From a virus: 20,513 nt of DNA. Shown here in pieces: positions 7,400-13,848 of the stretch; positions within the stretch are counted from its first letter, which is position 1; the number at the start of each line of letters is the position of its first letter. The translations under genes were made by a program, and so were the position numbers. The stretch spans positions 1 to 20,513 of the IMG/VR virus record IMGVR_UViG_3300025120_000729. One strand, given 5' to 3'. Under the pieces are notes generated by a model that did not search any database, was not told where the DNA came from, and was given only the letters and a program-made list of their open reading frames with translations.

Positions 7400-7674
7400 G
7401 TGCATTTCCATCTTTTACGAGCTTGACGCAACCTACTGTTGGGATTCTTCGCAGCTTTCGGAAACTTCTTCATTTGACCCGCCGAACGGGCACAATACGA
7501 CTTGCGTCGTTTTGCGGCTTTGCTGCCCTTCTTTACCTTGCCCGTAACTGCCCGTTTTAACTTAGACTTAGGGTTGGCTCTTTTGTGCGCTTTAATTCCA
7601 GCCTCAGTCATTCCCGCCCCTTCTTTAGTGGGGCGGTAATTTTTTTTATTTCGTGGAATCGACTGTTCAGCCAT
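7396..7674 (-). CDS. Small basic conserved phage protein
   Basis: A 92-residue, strongly basic protein. It opens MAEQSIPRNKKNYRPTKEGA and contains GMTEAGIKAHKRANPKSKLK, AVTGKVKKGSKAAKRRKSYC, ARSAGQMKKFPKAA and a C-terminus RLRQARKRWKCT. I recall this conserved pattern (TGKVKxGSKAAKRRKSFCARSxGQMK) as a widespread phage domain of unknown function, perhaps DUF6321. The start at 7674 is preferred: the frame is open back to 7770, but that extension lies wholly inside the upstream gene and is not phage-like. It overlaps the upstream stop by 8 bases and ends in an ATGA overlap. DNA binding or packaging-related function is inferred from charge only. Confidence 0.75.
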   Translation of the reverse strand: MAEQSIPRNKKNYRPTKEGAGMTEAGIKAHKRANPKSKLKRAVTGKVKKGSKAAKRRKSYCARSAGQMKKFPKAAKNPNSRLRQARKRWKCT

Positions 7675-8071
7675 ACTTTTTACGCATATACAAAACAATC
7701 GTATAGGTATCTGCGCTGGTATGACCAACCGTGGTAAAGTTAATGTCGCCCGTTTTTCCGCTGCCCGCATTATTAGTCAAGCCGCCGAAAGACATATAGT
7801 CGTGATCGCCGCTTTGGTTTTCGCCAAGCTCAATACAAAACGCGTCCGTAGTCGCGTCCCACAAAATCTTGACTTTCATACCAATGCATTGCCACCATAT
7901 TCGTTCAATAACAACACCCGTACAAGTGTCGCCGTCTACGCTAGTTCCTAACGCAGAAACATCGACTTTTGTAACAGCAGCTTCTCCGCTGCCGTCGGAA
8001 ACGTTGGTAAACTTCATAACGGCTTGCTTGCCACCGTCGATTAGCGTCTGTGACGTTACAGCATCAGCCAT
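7667..8071 (-). CDS. Conserved beta-rich virion-type protein
   Basis: A 134-residue protein opening MADAVTSQTLIDGGKQAVMK. It continues with FTNVSDGSGE, ERIWWQCIGMKVKILWDA, the GENQSGDHDYMSFGG segment and TYTIVLYMRKKYG. No signal or membrane segment; it appears to be a beta sandwich. A good SD (AAGGAG) sits before the ATG. From memory, homologues occur after the capsid genes of marine phages. A decoration, head-fibre or minor tail role is inferred from position. The end overlaps the next gene by 8 bases. Confidence 0.7.
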   Translation of the reverse strand: MADAVTSQTLIDGGKQAVMKFTNVSDGSGEAAVTKVDVSALGTSVDGDTCTGVVIERIWWQCIGMKVKILWDATTDAFCIELGENQSGDHDYMSFGGLTNNAGSGKTGDINFTTVGHTSADTYTIVLYMRKKYG

Positions 8072-8093
8072 GTTATTTACTCCTTATGTTAAA

Positions 8094-8711
8094 TTAAGAA
8101 GCCACATCATAGCCAAGTATTGTAATAACCAAGCGACCTGCGGTGTAATCAGCATTCGTTGCATCACCCGAAACTAAATACAAATACTGGTCAGCAGCAA
8201 TAGTCCCGCCAGCAGTACGCGTTCCAGCCGAAGCGTCACCACCGTTAATGATGAGTGTTTCAGTCAAATCACCAATCGCACCATTTTCAACACCCGTTCC
8301 TTCCGTTGCTGAGTAAAGATCAATGTCTGGATCACCACCCGCAGGGGTTTCAAAACATTCCATCTTTACACCAAAAACAACACCTTGGTTTGCAGTAGTA
8401 ACTCGACCAATATATGCAACGCCATCGTCGGCTTTACCAATAATGTCATTTGCCGCGGTAGATGCTAAACCGGTAAGATCAATCATGATAGTGGTTTTTA
8501 CGATATTTACGTCAGTAGATGTATCGCTTTTAAAACGCTCTACTTGCGTAATGTAAACTTCAGCAGTGCCTTCAATGCCAGCGGCGCTGGCAGCTTCCGT
8601 TCCCATTTTTGAGCCACTGGTAATAGTAATAGCACCAGTAGTCGCATTTTTTGATACAGTTTCAAAACCGTTTTCAGAACGCACTGGTCCTGAGAAAGTT
8701 GAAGTAGCCAT
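8094..8711 (-). CDS. Putative decoration/structural protein
   Basis: A 205-residue, Thr/Ala/Gly-rich protein with MATSTFSGPVRSENGFETVS at the N-terminus. It continues through IEGTAEVYITQVERFKSDTS, IMIDLTGLASTANDI-like strands, AYIGRVTTANQGVVFGVKME, and a C-terminal AADQYLYLVSGD and RLVITILGYD. The opening FSGPVRSENGF is a pattern I recall in predicted structural proteins of marine phages near the capsid gene. No membrane segment or catalytic motif. It is the first gene after the capsid terminator, so it depends on read-through or a promoter in 8712-8784. Confidence 0.7.
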   Translation of the reverse strand: MATSTFSGPVRSENGFETVSKNATTGAITITSGSKMGTEAASAAGIEGTAEVYITQVERFKSDTSTDVNIVKTTIMIDLTGLASTAANDIIGKADDGVAYIGRVTTANQGVVFGVKMECFETPAGGDPDIDLYSATEGTGVENGAIGDLTETLIINGGDASAGTRTAGGTIAADQYLYLVSGDATNADYTAGRLVITILGYDVAS

Positions 8712-8736
8712 TATGATCTCCTGTCTTGGCTATTGT

Positions 8737-8755
8737 CAGTCACATAGGGTGACTG
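8737..8755. promoter_or_regulatory. 7-bp inverted repeat between terminator and next gene
   Basis: Perfect arms CAGTCAC (8737-8743) and GTGACTG (8749-8755) flank a five-base spacer. It lies between the capsid terminator and the SD of the 205-residue protein gene, without a following T-run on either strand. It could be an RNA processing hairpin, a protein-binding dyad or chance. Confidence 0.45.
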
Positions 8756-8784
8756 TCAGGGATAAAACCACAATACCACATCTT

Positions 8785-8817
8785 AAAAAAAAAGAAAGGG
8801 GCAACCAAATGCCCCTT
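8785..8817 (-). terminator. Intrinsic terminator after the major capsid gene
   Basis: Read on the minus strand, a perfect 8-bp stem AAGGGGCA/TGCCCCTT (8817-8810 with 8803-8796) closes a six-base loop and is followed by TTTCTTTTTTTTT. This is a textbook rho-independent terminator, placed 24 bases after the capsid stop codon. T7 has its main late terminator in the same position, just after gene 10. Incomplete termination would leave some read-through into the tail genes. Confidence 0.92.
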
Positions 8818-8840
8818 CCAAACTAACGCTAACGTGATTT

Positions 8841-9752
8841 TTAAGCCGCGCCGGGAGTTCCGAAAACAGACCGCCAATCACTGACGCCAAACGAATAACG
8901 CTCACGAGCCTTAAACCGCATGTTTCCAGTGTCAAAGTCACCTTCCATCGCAGTCTTAATGGCCGAACGGTTAAAGTATTTAAAACCGTTTGGAGCATCC
9001 GTCTTTATAAAATAAGCATCCGTGTCCGTAAGGAAGTGGTTAACCACCGCGCCTTCCGGAATCATGCCCATATTCTTCATGGCGTTGTTGTCGTTATCCG
9101 CAGTGCCCGGACGAAGATTGGAGTTTAAAACCCTCTCCGCAACAAATTGAAGCTCCTTCGGAATAATCAACTTCGTTCCGCGAACCGCAATCTTTAAGCC
9201 ACGCTCATCTGTTAAACCTGCGATATCAATCAACATCTGCTCCAACGAAGTCTCGTTGAGGTCCGCTGCTGTTGACAGAAGGTTGCGCTGGTTTCCAGAC
9301 AACGAAGGGTGCGCCGAAGAACAAAGCGCCGCACCATCACCAATCGCATCCGCGCCGGTAGAAAAAGCGTTGTTCAAAATAGCCGCAGCCTTGATCTGCT
9401 TGGTTTGAGCCATCGAACGAGCCAACGCTTTGGTGTACCGCGAAGCTAGACGATCATACAGATTGTCTTCAATTGCTTCTTCCGTAATAGAAAACGCAAG
9501 CGCAATAGTTTCGTGGGTATACCGTGCCGTGTAAGTCTCCTGTGCGTCATCAAACGAAATGGCCCCACCTTCACCCTTAACAGGTGCTGTGGAAAAACCA
9601 CCGAGCATAACTTCTTCCTCAAAAGCTCTGTCTGAACTCTCTTCTTCAAAGATGTCGCTATGTTCGTTTTCATAACGGTCGTACTCAAGCCCAAACAACG
9701 CGTTCAGTCCCGGTTCTAGCTCTTTTGCTAGTTGTGCGCGAGAAATAGCCAT
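8841..9752 (-). CDS. Major capsid protein, Mu gpT-like (HK97 fold)
   Basis: A 303-residue shell protein. Features of the Mu-gpT-like capsid family are visible: an N-terminal helix (LAKELEPGLNALFGLEYDRY), an acidic segment HSDIFEEESSDRAFEEEV, FSTAPVKGEGGAISFDDAQE, TARYTHETIALAFSITEEAI, CSSAHPSLSGNQRN, LTDERGLKIAVRGTKLIIP, and C-terminal ERYSFGVSDWRSVFGTPGAA. No separate prohead protease gene is visible nearby. The SD AAGGAG overlaps the stop of the preceding gene, so translation is coupled and strong. It is followed directly by a strong terminator, fitting its expected high dosage. The preceding scaffold-type gene supports the call. Confidence 0.88.
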   Translation of the reverse strand: MAISRAQLAKELEPGLNALFGLEYDRYENEHSDIFEEESSDRAFEEEVMLGGFSTAPVKGEGGAISFDDAQETYTARYTHETIALAFSITEEAIEDNLYDRLASRYTKALARSMAQTKQIKAAAILNNAFSTGADAIGDGAALCSSAHPSLSGNQRNLLSTAADLNETSLEQMLIDIAGLTDERGLKIAVRGTKLIIPKELQFVAERVLNSNLRPGTADNDNNAMKNMGMIPEGAVVNHFLTDTDAYFIKTDAPNGFKYFNRSAIKTAMEGDFDTGNMRFKARERYSFGVSDWRSVFGTPGAA

Positions 9753-9764
9753 TTTTTAAGCTCC

Positions 9765-10409
9765 TTATACGCCTGTCGTAGAAACAGTGGCCGCTACAAT
9801 CGAACCCGTAGGCGCGTTGAAGTGGTTGTTTATACGAACAATGAGAGGGATACCAGCCGCGGTAAAATCCGAATTAGCAGCATCGTCTAAGACGCCCATA
9901 ATTCGAAGAGCCAACGTGTTGGTGGTTGCAATAGTGTTTAGGTCAGCCGTTGCTGACGATAACCCAGTAGAAGTCGAACCGCTGTTACCTGTAGCAAACG
10001 CAATGTTTGCAAAAACAGCCGCACGAATTTCTGCTTCAGTGTTTGCTGCCGCAACAACATTAGATGTTGCAATCCGAAACAACTGATTGGGATCGTCATA
10101 CAAAAAAGCTTTGACCGGATAATCACTGTCTGCGCCCGATCCGGGCCAGTAATTAGACCAAACAGGCTTTCCTGTTGTGCTGGAAACGTATTCGCATCCA
10201 CCAAAAACCCCACAAATTGCAACGTTGCCGCCAGCCGCAGCTTGCAGGTCGTCTATGACGCCCGCAGCTAACGGAATAACCGCCATGCCGTTAAAAATAG
10301 GATTAGAGTTGTCAGATGCGATACGATACTCGGTCATGCCAGAAGACGAGACCGAAGAGCCCTGTCTACTTATCGGACGAAGACCATAAGACGTTTCTGT
10401 ATTCGCCAT
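9765..10409 (-). CDS. Putative capsid accessory/decoration protein
   Basis: A 214-residue protein with MANTETSYGLRPISRQGSSV at the N-terminus, a central MAVIPLAAGVIDDLQAAAGG, VFGGCEYVSSTTGKPVWSNY, ADSDYPVKAFLYDDP, and a C-terminal LRIMGVLDDAANSDFTAAGI followed by PLIVRINNHFNAP. No membrane segment or enzyme motif. Such proteins commonly precede the capsid gene in marine podoviruses (from memory) and are usually called structural. The SD context GGAGAAAAATAATGG is identical over 15 bases to that of the 17-codon ORF before terminase. A head decoration or vertex role is inferred. Confidence 0.7.
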   Translation of the reverse strand: MANTETSYGLRPISRQGSSVSSSGMTEYRIASDNSNPIFNGMAVIPLAAGVIDDLQAAAGGNVAICGVFGGCEYVSSTTGKPVWSNYWPGSGADSDYPVKAFLYDDPNQLFRIATSNVVAAANTEAEIRAAVFANIAFATGNSGSTSTGLSSATADLNTIATTNTLALRIMGVLDDAANSDFTAAGIPLIVRINNHFNAPTGSIVAATVSTTGV

Positions 10410-10433
10410 TATTTTTCTCCATTAAAGGAGGAG

Positions 10434-10904
10434 CTAGTTCTTTCTAGGTCCACCAAAGGTTACGCGAGATTGACGATCCGGTTTGTTGATCGTCATGGTT
10501 GAATGTGCGTTCTCTCGCATCATATCCTGATCCACCGCTTCCATCTGGTCTCTATTTCGACTGTCGAAATACTCCGTCCGTTCTGCAATGGTTTCTTCTG
10601 GAATGCGAGCTAACATTAAACCGCCAACCCCAAATACACCTTCATACTTGCCTGATTCAATTACCGGGGATTCAAAGTCTGGGTACTCGTCCTGACGAAC
10701 AAGTTCATAACCTTCGCGCATCTTAGCGCTGATGTTTTTTCGGTCGTCAAAACCACGCGTTTCTGCGCGAATCCAACGATGCTTAAAACCATCCGGTGCA
10801 GGTGGTGCATCTAACATAGACGGGGGAGCCCACGGCTTACGCGCAGCCGTTTTTTCCCGAGTTTTGTTTGCGCGAGGAGTTCGATCAATTTTATCATCAG
10901 ACAT
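10434..10904 (-). CDS. Conserved hypothetical protein in the capsid block
   Basis: A 156-residue hydrophilic protein. The N-terminus is basic and Pro-rich (KTAARKPWAPPSMLDAPPAP). Then come FKHRWIRAETRGFDDRKNIS, EGYELVRQDEYPDF, GKYEGVFGVGGLMLARIPEE and RVTFGG near the end. The KYEGVxGVGGLxLARIPEE box followed by an RxxYFxxxxxDQMxAVD helix is a pattern I recall in many marine podoviruses beside the scaffold gene. The function is unassigned; a head-assembly factor is plausible. The gene begins 4 bases after the scaffold stop, with AAGGA upstream. Confidence 0.7.
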   Translation of the reverse strand: MSDDKIDRTPRANKTREKTAARKPWAPPSMLDAPPAPDGFKHRWIRAETRGFDDRKNISAKMREGYELVRQDEYPDFESPVIESGKYEGVFGVGGLMLARIPEETIAERTEYFDSRNRDQMEAVDQDMMRENAHSTMTINKPDRQSRVTFGGPRKN

Positions 10905-10908
10905 GGTT

Positions 10909-11748
10909 CTAATCCTTCACGTATTTTGCGTATTCACTTAGCGGCACACCCAATTTCTTCGCGATAGCGACTTGGCTAGGGGTGAGTCTAACCTTTTTCC
11001 CACTGCTGCGCCCAGATGTGTTTCTTGAAACTCCAGCAACCGTCTGAGCGGGCCGTCTACTGGAATTGTTCGCGGGCGTTCTAAACTTGTCAGATATGCG
11101 CCGATCTAGTTCGTTATAGTAGTCATTTGACTGTGGGTCAAACCCCTCGTCCTCTACAAGCTTTTTATGAATCCCAAACGCCGCAAATGTCATGGCCTCG
11201 TCTTGACCAAACCACTCATTCTGTTCCGCCCACTCTTCCGCCTTGCGGTCCGGACGACGAACTTCCTGCTGTTGTTGTGGCTGCTGCTGTGGCGGCGGCT
11301 GACGCTGCTGTTGCTGCATTCGCTGCTGTTGCATCTTGGCTTGAGACGCACGATCATTCTCAATAGATAAAGACGTAATCTTCCGATTAGCCTCCACCGC
11401 AGCCTGCGTGTCCCCAAGCTCCATCGCACGACCAAGCTCCTTCTCCGCTTGATCCAATTGAGACGTTACGCGGTTCGTGTACTCATGGACATAACTGTTG
11501 TCCAAGTTAGCCATGCGATTCTTTAATGTTTGCGACTCACTTTGAACCTGCTTGGCATAATTAACCGCCTCACTCTCCCGACGCTCCGCCTCGCGCATCT
11601 TCTTTGTTAAACGATCAATGCGCTTCTGCGTGGCGCTGTCCGCCCGCTCAAACTGGTCCCCAGAACCCTCAACCTCTACCGTCTCTACCTCAACTTCCGT
11701 CGCTTCCGTGGTGTCGAGGTCTAACTCAACCTGCCTGTCATCTGCCAT
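10909..11748 (-). CDS. Capsid scaffolding-like protein
   Basis: A 279-residue, highly charged and helical protein. Residues 1-40 are acidic (VELDLDTTEATEVEVETVEV). Residues 40-135 look like a coiled coil (RIDRLTKKMREAERRESEAV...). Residues 136-161 are a Gln-rich linker (QQQRMQQQQRQPPPQQQ). A globular stretch (EEWAEQNEWFGQDEAMTFAA) follows, then a basic C-terminal helix pair, VRLTPSQVAIAKKLGVPLSE. Scaffolds of tailed phages typically have this acidic/coiled-coil body with a basic C-terminal helix-turn-helix that binds the shell protein. Position two genes before the capsid gene supports the role. The upstream stop is part of its SD (TAGGAG), so it is coupled to the co-chaperonin gene. Confidence 0.78.
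   Translation of the reverse strand: MADDRQVELDLDTTEATEVEVETVEVEGSGDQFERADSATQKRIDRLTKKMREAERRESEAVNYAKQVQSESQTLKNRMANLDNSYVHEYTNRVTSQLDQAEKELGRAMELGDTQAAVEANRKITSLSIENDRASQAKMQQQRMQQQQRQPPPQQQPQQQQEVRRPDRKAEEWAEQNEWFGQDEAMTFAAFGIHKKLVEDEGFDPQSNDYYNELDRRISDKFRTPANNSSRRPAQTVAGVSRNTSGRSSGKKVRLTPSQVAIAKKLGVPLSEYAKYVKD
11266..11343 (-). repeat. Gln-codon-rich low-complexity tract in scaffold gene
   Basis: A CAG/CAA-rich, triplet-like tract encodes residues 136-161 (about 19 Gln with Pro, Arg and Met). It is likely a flexible linker and a site where replication slippage could change length in frame. Confidence 0.7.
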
Positions 11749-11757
11749 TAGTCTCTC

Positions 11758-12198
11758 CTAGAAATGTAAAATGTCTTCGGGATTGGATATTCTAGCCAAA
11801 ACCTCGTCATCGTTTAAAATCCTGACCTCACCACCGTCGATCTTAAAACGTGAACCAGCGTAACGGGCAAACATTACCCAATCACCCTTCGCGCACCACG
11901 GTCCTTTTGGAAATTTGTCAGAATCTATATATGCCAACGCGCCCACTTTAAGGACATAACCCACCTGAGTTGAAACAGACTGTTCCTCTACAATATGGTC
12001 CGGCAAATATATGCCGCTTTCCGTCTTGCCCTTACCCTTGTAAGGAAGAATCAACAGCCGCCAACCCGTGGGGGTAGGCATTTTTTCTAAAAGAGATTGG
12101 CCCAGTTCTTCCGGGTCCAAAACCTTGTTTGTCTTTTCTTTATACGCGTCTTCTAAACTAGCCGCGCCTAAGTCGATTGCTTGTGCTTTAGTCAACAC
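11758..12198 (-). CDS. GroES-like co-chaperonin with N-terminal extension
   Basis: A 146-residue protein. Residues about 40-140 align by eye with GroES: RLLILPYKGKGKTESGIYLP corresponds to the first strand, mobile loop and GGIVL segment; VGYVLKVG to GEVLAVG; and AKGDWVMFARYAGSRFKIDG with VRILNDDEVLARI to the VKVGDIVIF...EEVLIMSESDILAIV part. Residues 1-39 are an extra helical N-terminus (SLEDAYKEKTNKVLDPEELG). T4 gp31 shows that phages can encode a GroES substitute that works with host GroEL to fold capsid protein; the same role is inferred here, since scaffold and capsid genes follow directly. The start is GTG at 12198 or TTG at 12195; GGAG is 4 or 7 bases upstream, favouring TTG. It overlaps the preceding gene. 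Confidence 0.82.
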   Translation of the reverse strand: MLTKAQAIDLGAASLEDAYKEKTNKVLDPEELGQSLLEKMPTPTGWRLLILPYKGKGKTESGIYLPDHIVEEQSVSTQVGYVLKVGALAYIDSDKFPKGPWCAKGDWVMFARYAGSRFKIDGGEVRILNDDEVLARISNPEDILHF

Positions 12199-12385
12199 TA
12201 CGCTCCTGTTTATCTAGCAGGCCCTTGAGTTCCTGTTCCACATGATTTAGGGCTTCCATGTTGCCCATAAGCTCACGATAATGCTCCATTGATCTTACGT
12301 TGCCATACTGCATTAATTCAACAACGCCTTGCCTTCGTTCCTTTATAATGCGGAAAACAGCTTCCGCAATGTATATCTCATTCAT
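12188..12385 (-). CDS. Small helical conserved hypothetical protein
   Basis: A 65-residue protein from ATG 12385 (67 residues if the in-frame GTG at 12391 is used). It reads MNEIYIAEAVFRIIKERRQG, VVELMQYGNVRSMEHYRELM, then EALNHVEQELKGLLDKQERS. It is all-helical, charged and likely a coiled coil. There is no perfect SD; GTGGGA lies directly against the ATG and GGGA about ten bases upstream. It overlaps the co-chaperonin start by about 11 bases. From memory, similar short proteins sit beside co-chaperonin or lysis genes in marine phages. Function unknown. Confidence 0.65.
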   Translation of the reverse strand: MNEIYIAEAVFRIIKERRQGVVELMQYGNVRSMEHYRELMGNMEALNHVEQELKGLLDKQERSVD

Positions 12386-12393
12386 TCCCACAT

Positions 12394-12430
12394 AATCCCA
12401 TTTTATCCGATACTGGGAACTTATGGGATT
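12394..12430. promoter_or_regulatory. 8-bp inverted repeat in endolysin-downstream gap
   Basis: Perfect arms AATCCCAT (12394-12401) and ATGGGATT (12423-12430) flank 21 bases. A second nested pair, TTCCCA (12385-12390) and TGGGAA (12414-12419), overlaps it and would compete. It lies in the 62-base gap between the endolysin stop and the next start, one of the few gaps in this compact operon. There is no T-run on the minus strand, so it is not a standard terminator. An operator or RNA hairpin is possible. Confidence 0.45.
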
Positions 12431-12447
12431 GTTTACTGATCCACAAC

Positions 12448-12900
12448 CTACAACATTAATTCAAAATGAGGCGCGTCAATAAAAGGCCTTCGGGACTGAG
12501 ACCGACGAGTGTCAATGTACGAGTTCATGGCATTCTCCGCCGTTCCGGGAAAACTACCAATGTCGTTAATAGTCCACGCCGCGCCCCAACGCAATTTCAC
12601 ACCGGCCGCAGACGCGCCTTCCTTCATTGCATCAGCAATCTCGTCGTACAAATTAAGCTCCCACCGACCGCCGTTGCAATACGCCATCAAATCCACCGCG
12701 TTGCCGTCAAGATGCTTACTTTTCATAGTTTGTGACGCCCCTTTGGCGACCAGAGCCTTCTGCTCGGCCATTGTCCTCAAGCCGCAAATGACGCTGAAAT
12801 CCTGTTTGGTCACACCTATGGCGTATTTCACGACCGTTACCAGCCTTTCGTCTACCCCGTCTAGGTTTGACAGGCTTCGTTTTCCTAATTTGTATCCCAT
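12448..12900 (-). CDS. Endolysin, peptidase M15 family
   Basis: A 150-residue single-domain enzyme. The zinc motif is visible as SKHLDGNAVDLMAY (residues 61-74; the SxHxxGxAxD signature with H63 and D70 as ligands). The C-terminal DAPHFEL gives the third ligand H145, with D142 in the catalytic position. Family members such as the T5 endolysin cut L-alanyl-D-glutamate or D-Ala-D-Ala type bonds in peptidoglycan. The N-terminal VICGLRTMAEQKALVAKGAS also fits (GxRT...Q). No signal peptide, so release would depend on the holin upstream. The start is 4 bases beyond the stop of a 39-residue gene, with AGGGA about 11 bases upstream. The cleavage specificity cannot be told by eye. Confidence 0.9.
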   Translation of the reverse strand: MGYKLGKRSLSNLDGVDERLVTVVKYAIGVTKQDFSVICGLRTMAEQKALVAKGASQTMKSKHLDGNAVDLMAYCNGGRWELNLYDEIADAMKEGASAAGVKLRWGAAWTINDIGSFPGTAENAMNSYIDTRRSQSRRPFIDAPHFELML

Positions 12901-12903
12901 GAA

Positions 12904-13023
12904 TCATTTCATCCCTTTTATAAGCTTCGCCTGTTCCCGAATAAGCTCCTGCTGTTTCTTTAGATCCAGCCATTGCCGGTCTAACTCCGATAATTTAGGA
13001 AAAGGTACAACTTTATCTGTCAC
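12904..13023 (-). CDS. 39-residue coiled-coil protein, GTG start
   Basis: A small gene hidden between two larger ones. It starts at GTG (13023-13021), with GGAG five bases upstream, and overlaps the stop of the 115-residue gene by 11 bases (GTGACAGATAA). It opens MTDKVVPFPKLSELDRQWLD and ends EQAKLIKGMK, one amphipathic helix with heptad character after a Pro-containing start. It stops 4 bases before the endolysin ATG, filling exactly the gap between its neighbours. The tight packing, SD and protein-like sequence support it as real. The function is unknown; placement in the lysis block hints at a lysis accessory role. Confidence 0.7.
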   Translation of the reverse strand: MTDKVVPFPKLSELDRQWLDLKKQQELIREQAKLIKGMK

Positions 13024-13360
13024 TGTTTCTCCGTAAGGCGGTGGTTTTTGCAATTAAATCATCAGTCTCCTTCCGAGAGGGGGCATTAGAACGATAGACC
13101 GGATCGTCCCGGTTTATTGGATTGTCCCGAGCATTTAAATTAAGTCTTTCTCGTAACTTCCACAATGCTCCCTTTTCCGTTGTTTGACCCTGTTGCATCC
13201 GCTCTAAATCTCTTAAAAGCCTGCGCTTCTTGGCCGCCGCGGCGCGTTCTCCCTCTAAAACTACGCGATTCGCCTCTTCTTCTTGAAGCTGTAAAACGCG
13301 CTCCTTCGTTTTGCGGCGTTGCCTAGCGTTCTTAGCAGCTTTTTGTATTCTTGATCCCAT
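13013..13360 (-). CDS. Basic coiled-coil protein in lysis block
   Basis: A 115-residue charged helical protein (KAAKNARQRRKTKERVLQLQ; EEEANRVVLEGERAAAAKKR; LLRDLERMQQGQTTEKGALW), with a less regular C-terminal third (NARDNPINRDDPVYRSNAPS). No membrane segment or signal peptide, so it is not an obvious spanin. It begins 2 bases after the holin stop and overlaps the following small gene by 11 bases. Function unknown. Confidence 0.7.
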   Translation of the reverse strand: MGSRIQKAAKNARQRRKTKERVLQLQEEEANRVVLEGERAAAAKKRRLLRDLERMQQGQTTEKGALWKLRERLNLNARDNPINRDDPVYRSNAPSRKETDDLIAKTTALRRNSDR

Positions 13361-13362
13361 AC

Positions 13363-13818
13363 CTATTTCCCCGCATATTTAGATATAGCCCGATTTCCAA
13401 ACCAAAATGCTAAAACTGCGCTCATAAGTCCGGCGGTCTCTTGATCCCACATAAGTTCTACAGCTTGAGTCCATTCGCCACCAGATTGCCCTACTTTAAT
13501 CATTATCACAACTTTCGTTGCTACAAACAATCCGAAGAAGGCATAAGTAATAACAGGACGAACACTACCCCGAAGAGCGTTGATAAATCCGCCAGCATCG
13601 ATAGATCGGTCATGTTCATACAACCCCTTCGTTTCTTCAATGTCAGCCTGCTTGTCTAGCTCAACAAGTTTCATTTCAGCACGTTGTTGCGCTAGTTCTG
13701 TTTCTAAACGCATCATCGCCATGCGATGTTTTTGTTGCTGGTTGGCTTTAAAAAAGTTTAGGATTTCAGGTAGAAAAGAACTACCAAACCCAAGTAAACT
13801 GCCTAAAAGTGCTATCAT
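13363..13818 (-). CDS. Holin, three-TM family
   Basis: A 151-residue membrane protein. TM1 is near residues 3-23 (LLGSLLGFGSSFLPEILNFF), then a charged coiled-coil stretch (residues 28-75, with RLETELAQQRAEMKLVELDK), TM2 at about 87-108 (RPVITYAFFGLFVATKVVIM) and TM3 at about 127-141 (TAGLMSAVLAFWFGNRAI). The GSVRP...WFGNRA pattern matches the 3-TM holin family, also known from gene transfer agents. Holins form membrane lesions that let the endolysin reach the wall. A good SD (GAGGATAAGGAA) precedes the ATG. The M15 endolysin lies three genes downstream, which fits. Confidence 0.82.
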   Translation of the reverse strand: MIALLGSLLGFGSSFLPEILNFFKANQQQKHRMAMMRLETELAQQRAEMKLVELDKQADIEETKGLYEHDRSIDAGGFINALRGSVRPVITYAFFGLFVATKVVIMIKVGQSGGEWTQAVELMWDQETAGLMSAVLAFWFGNRAISKYAGK

Positions 13819-13848
13819 TTCCTTATCCTCTAAACTTTTTCTAGTTGT

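Noticed and set aside
7675-7770. Upstream extension of the small basic protein gene
   Set aside because: The added 32 residues are the shadow of the upstream gene's 3' end; the family-like N-terminus begins at 7674.
11127-11370. Plus-strand open frames over the scaffold gene
   Set aside because: They are antisense shadows of the Gln-rich tract (poly-Leu/Ala translations), with no SD.
12716-12973. 85-codon minus-strand frame starting MAGSKETAGAYS
   Set aside because: It overlaps the endolysin N-terminal half and the 39-codon gene. Its translation is Arg/Gly-rich noise, while the other frames carry the SD and the family motif.
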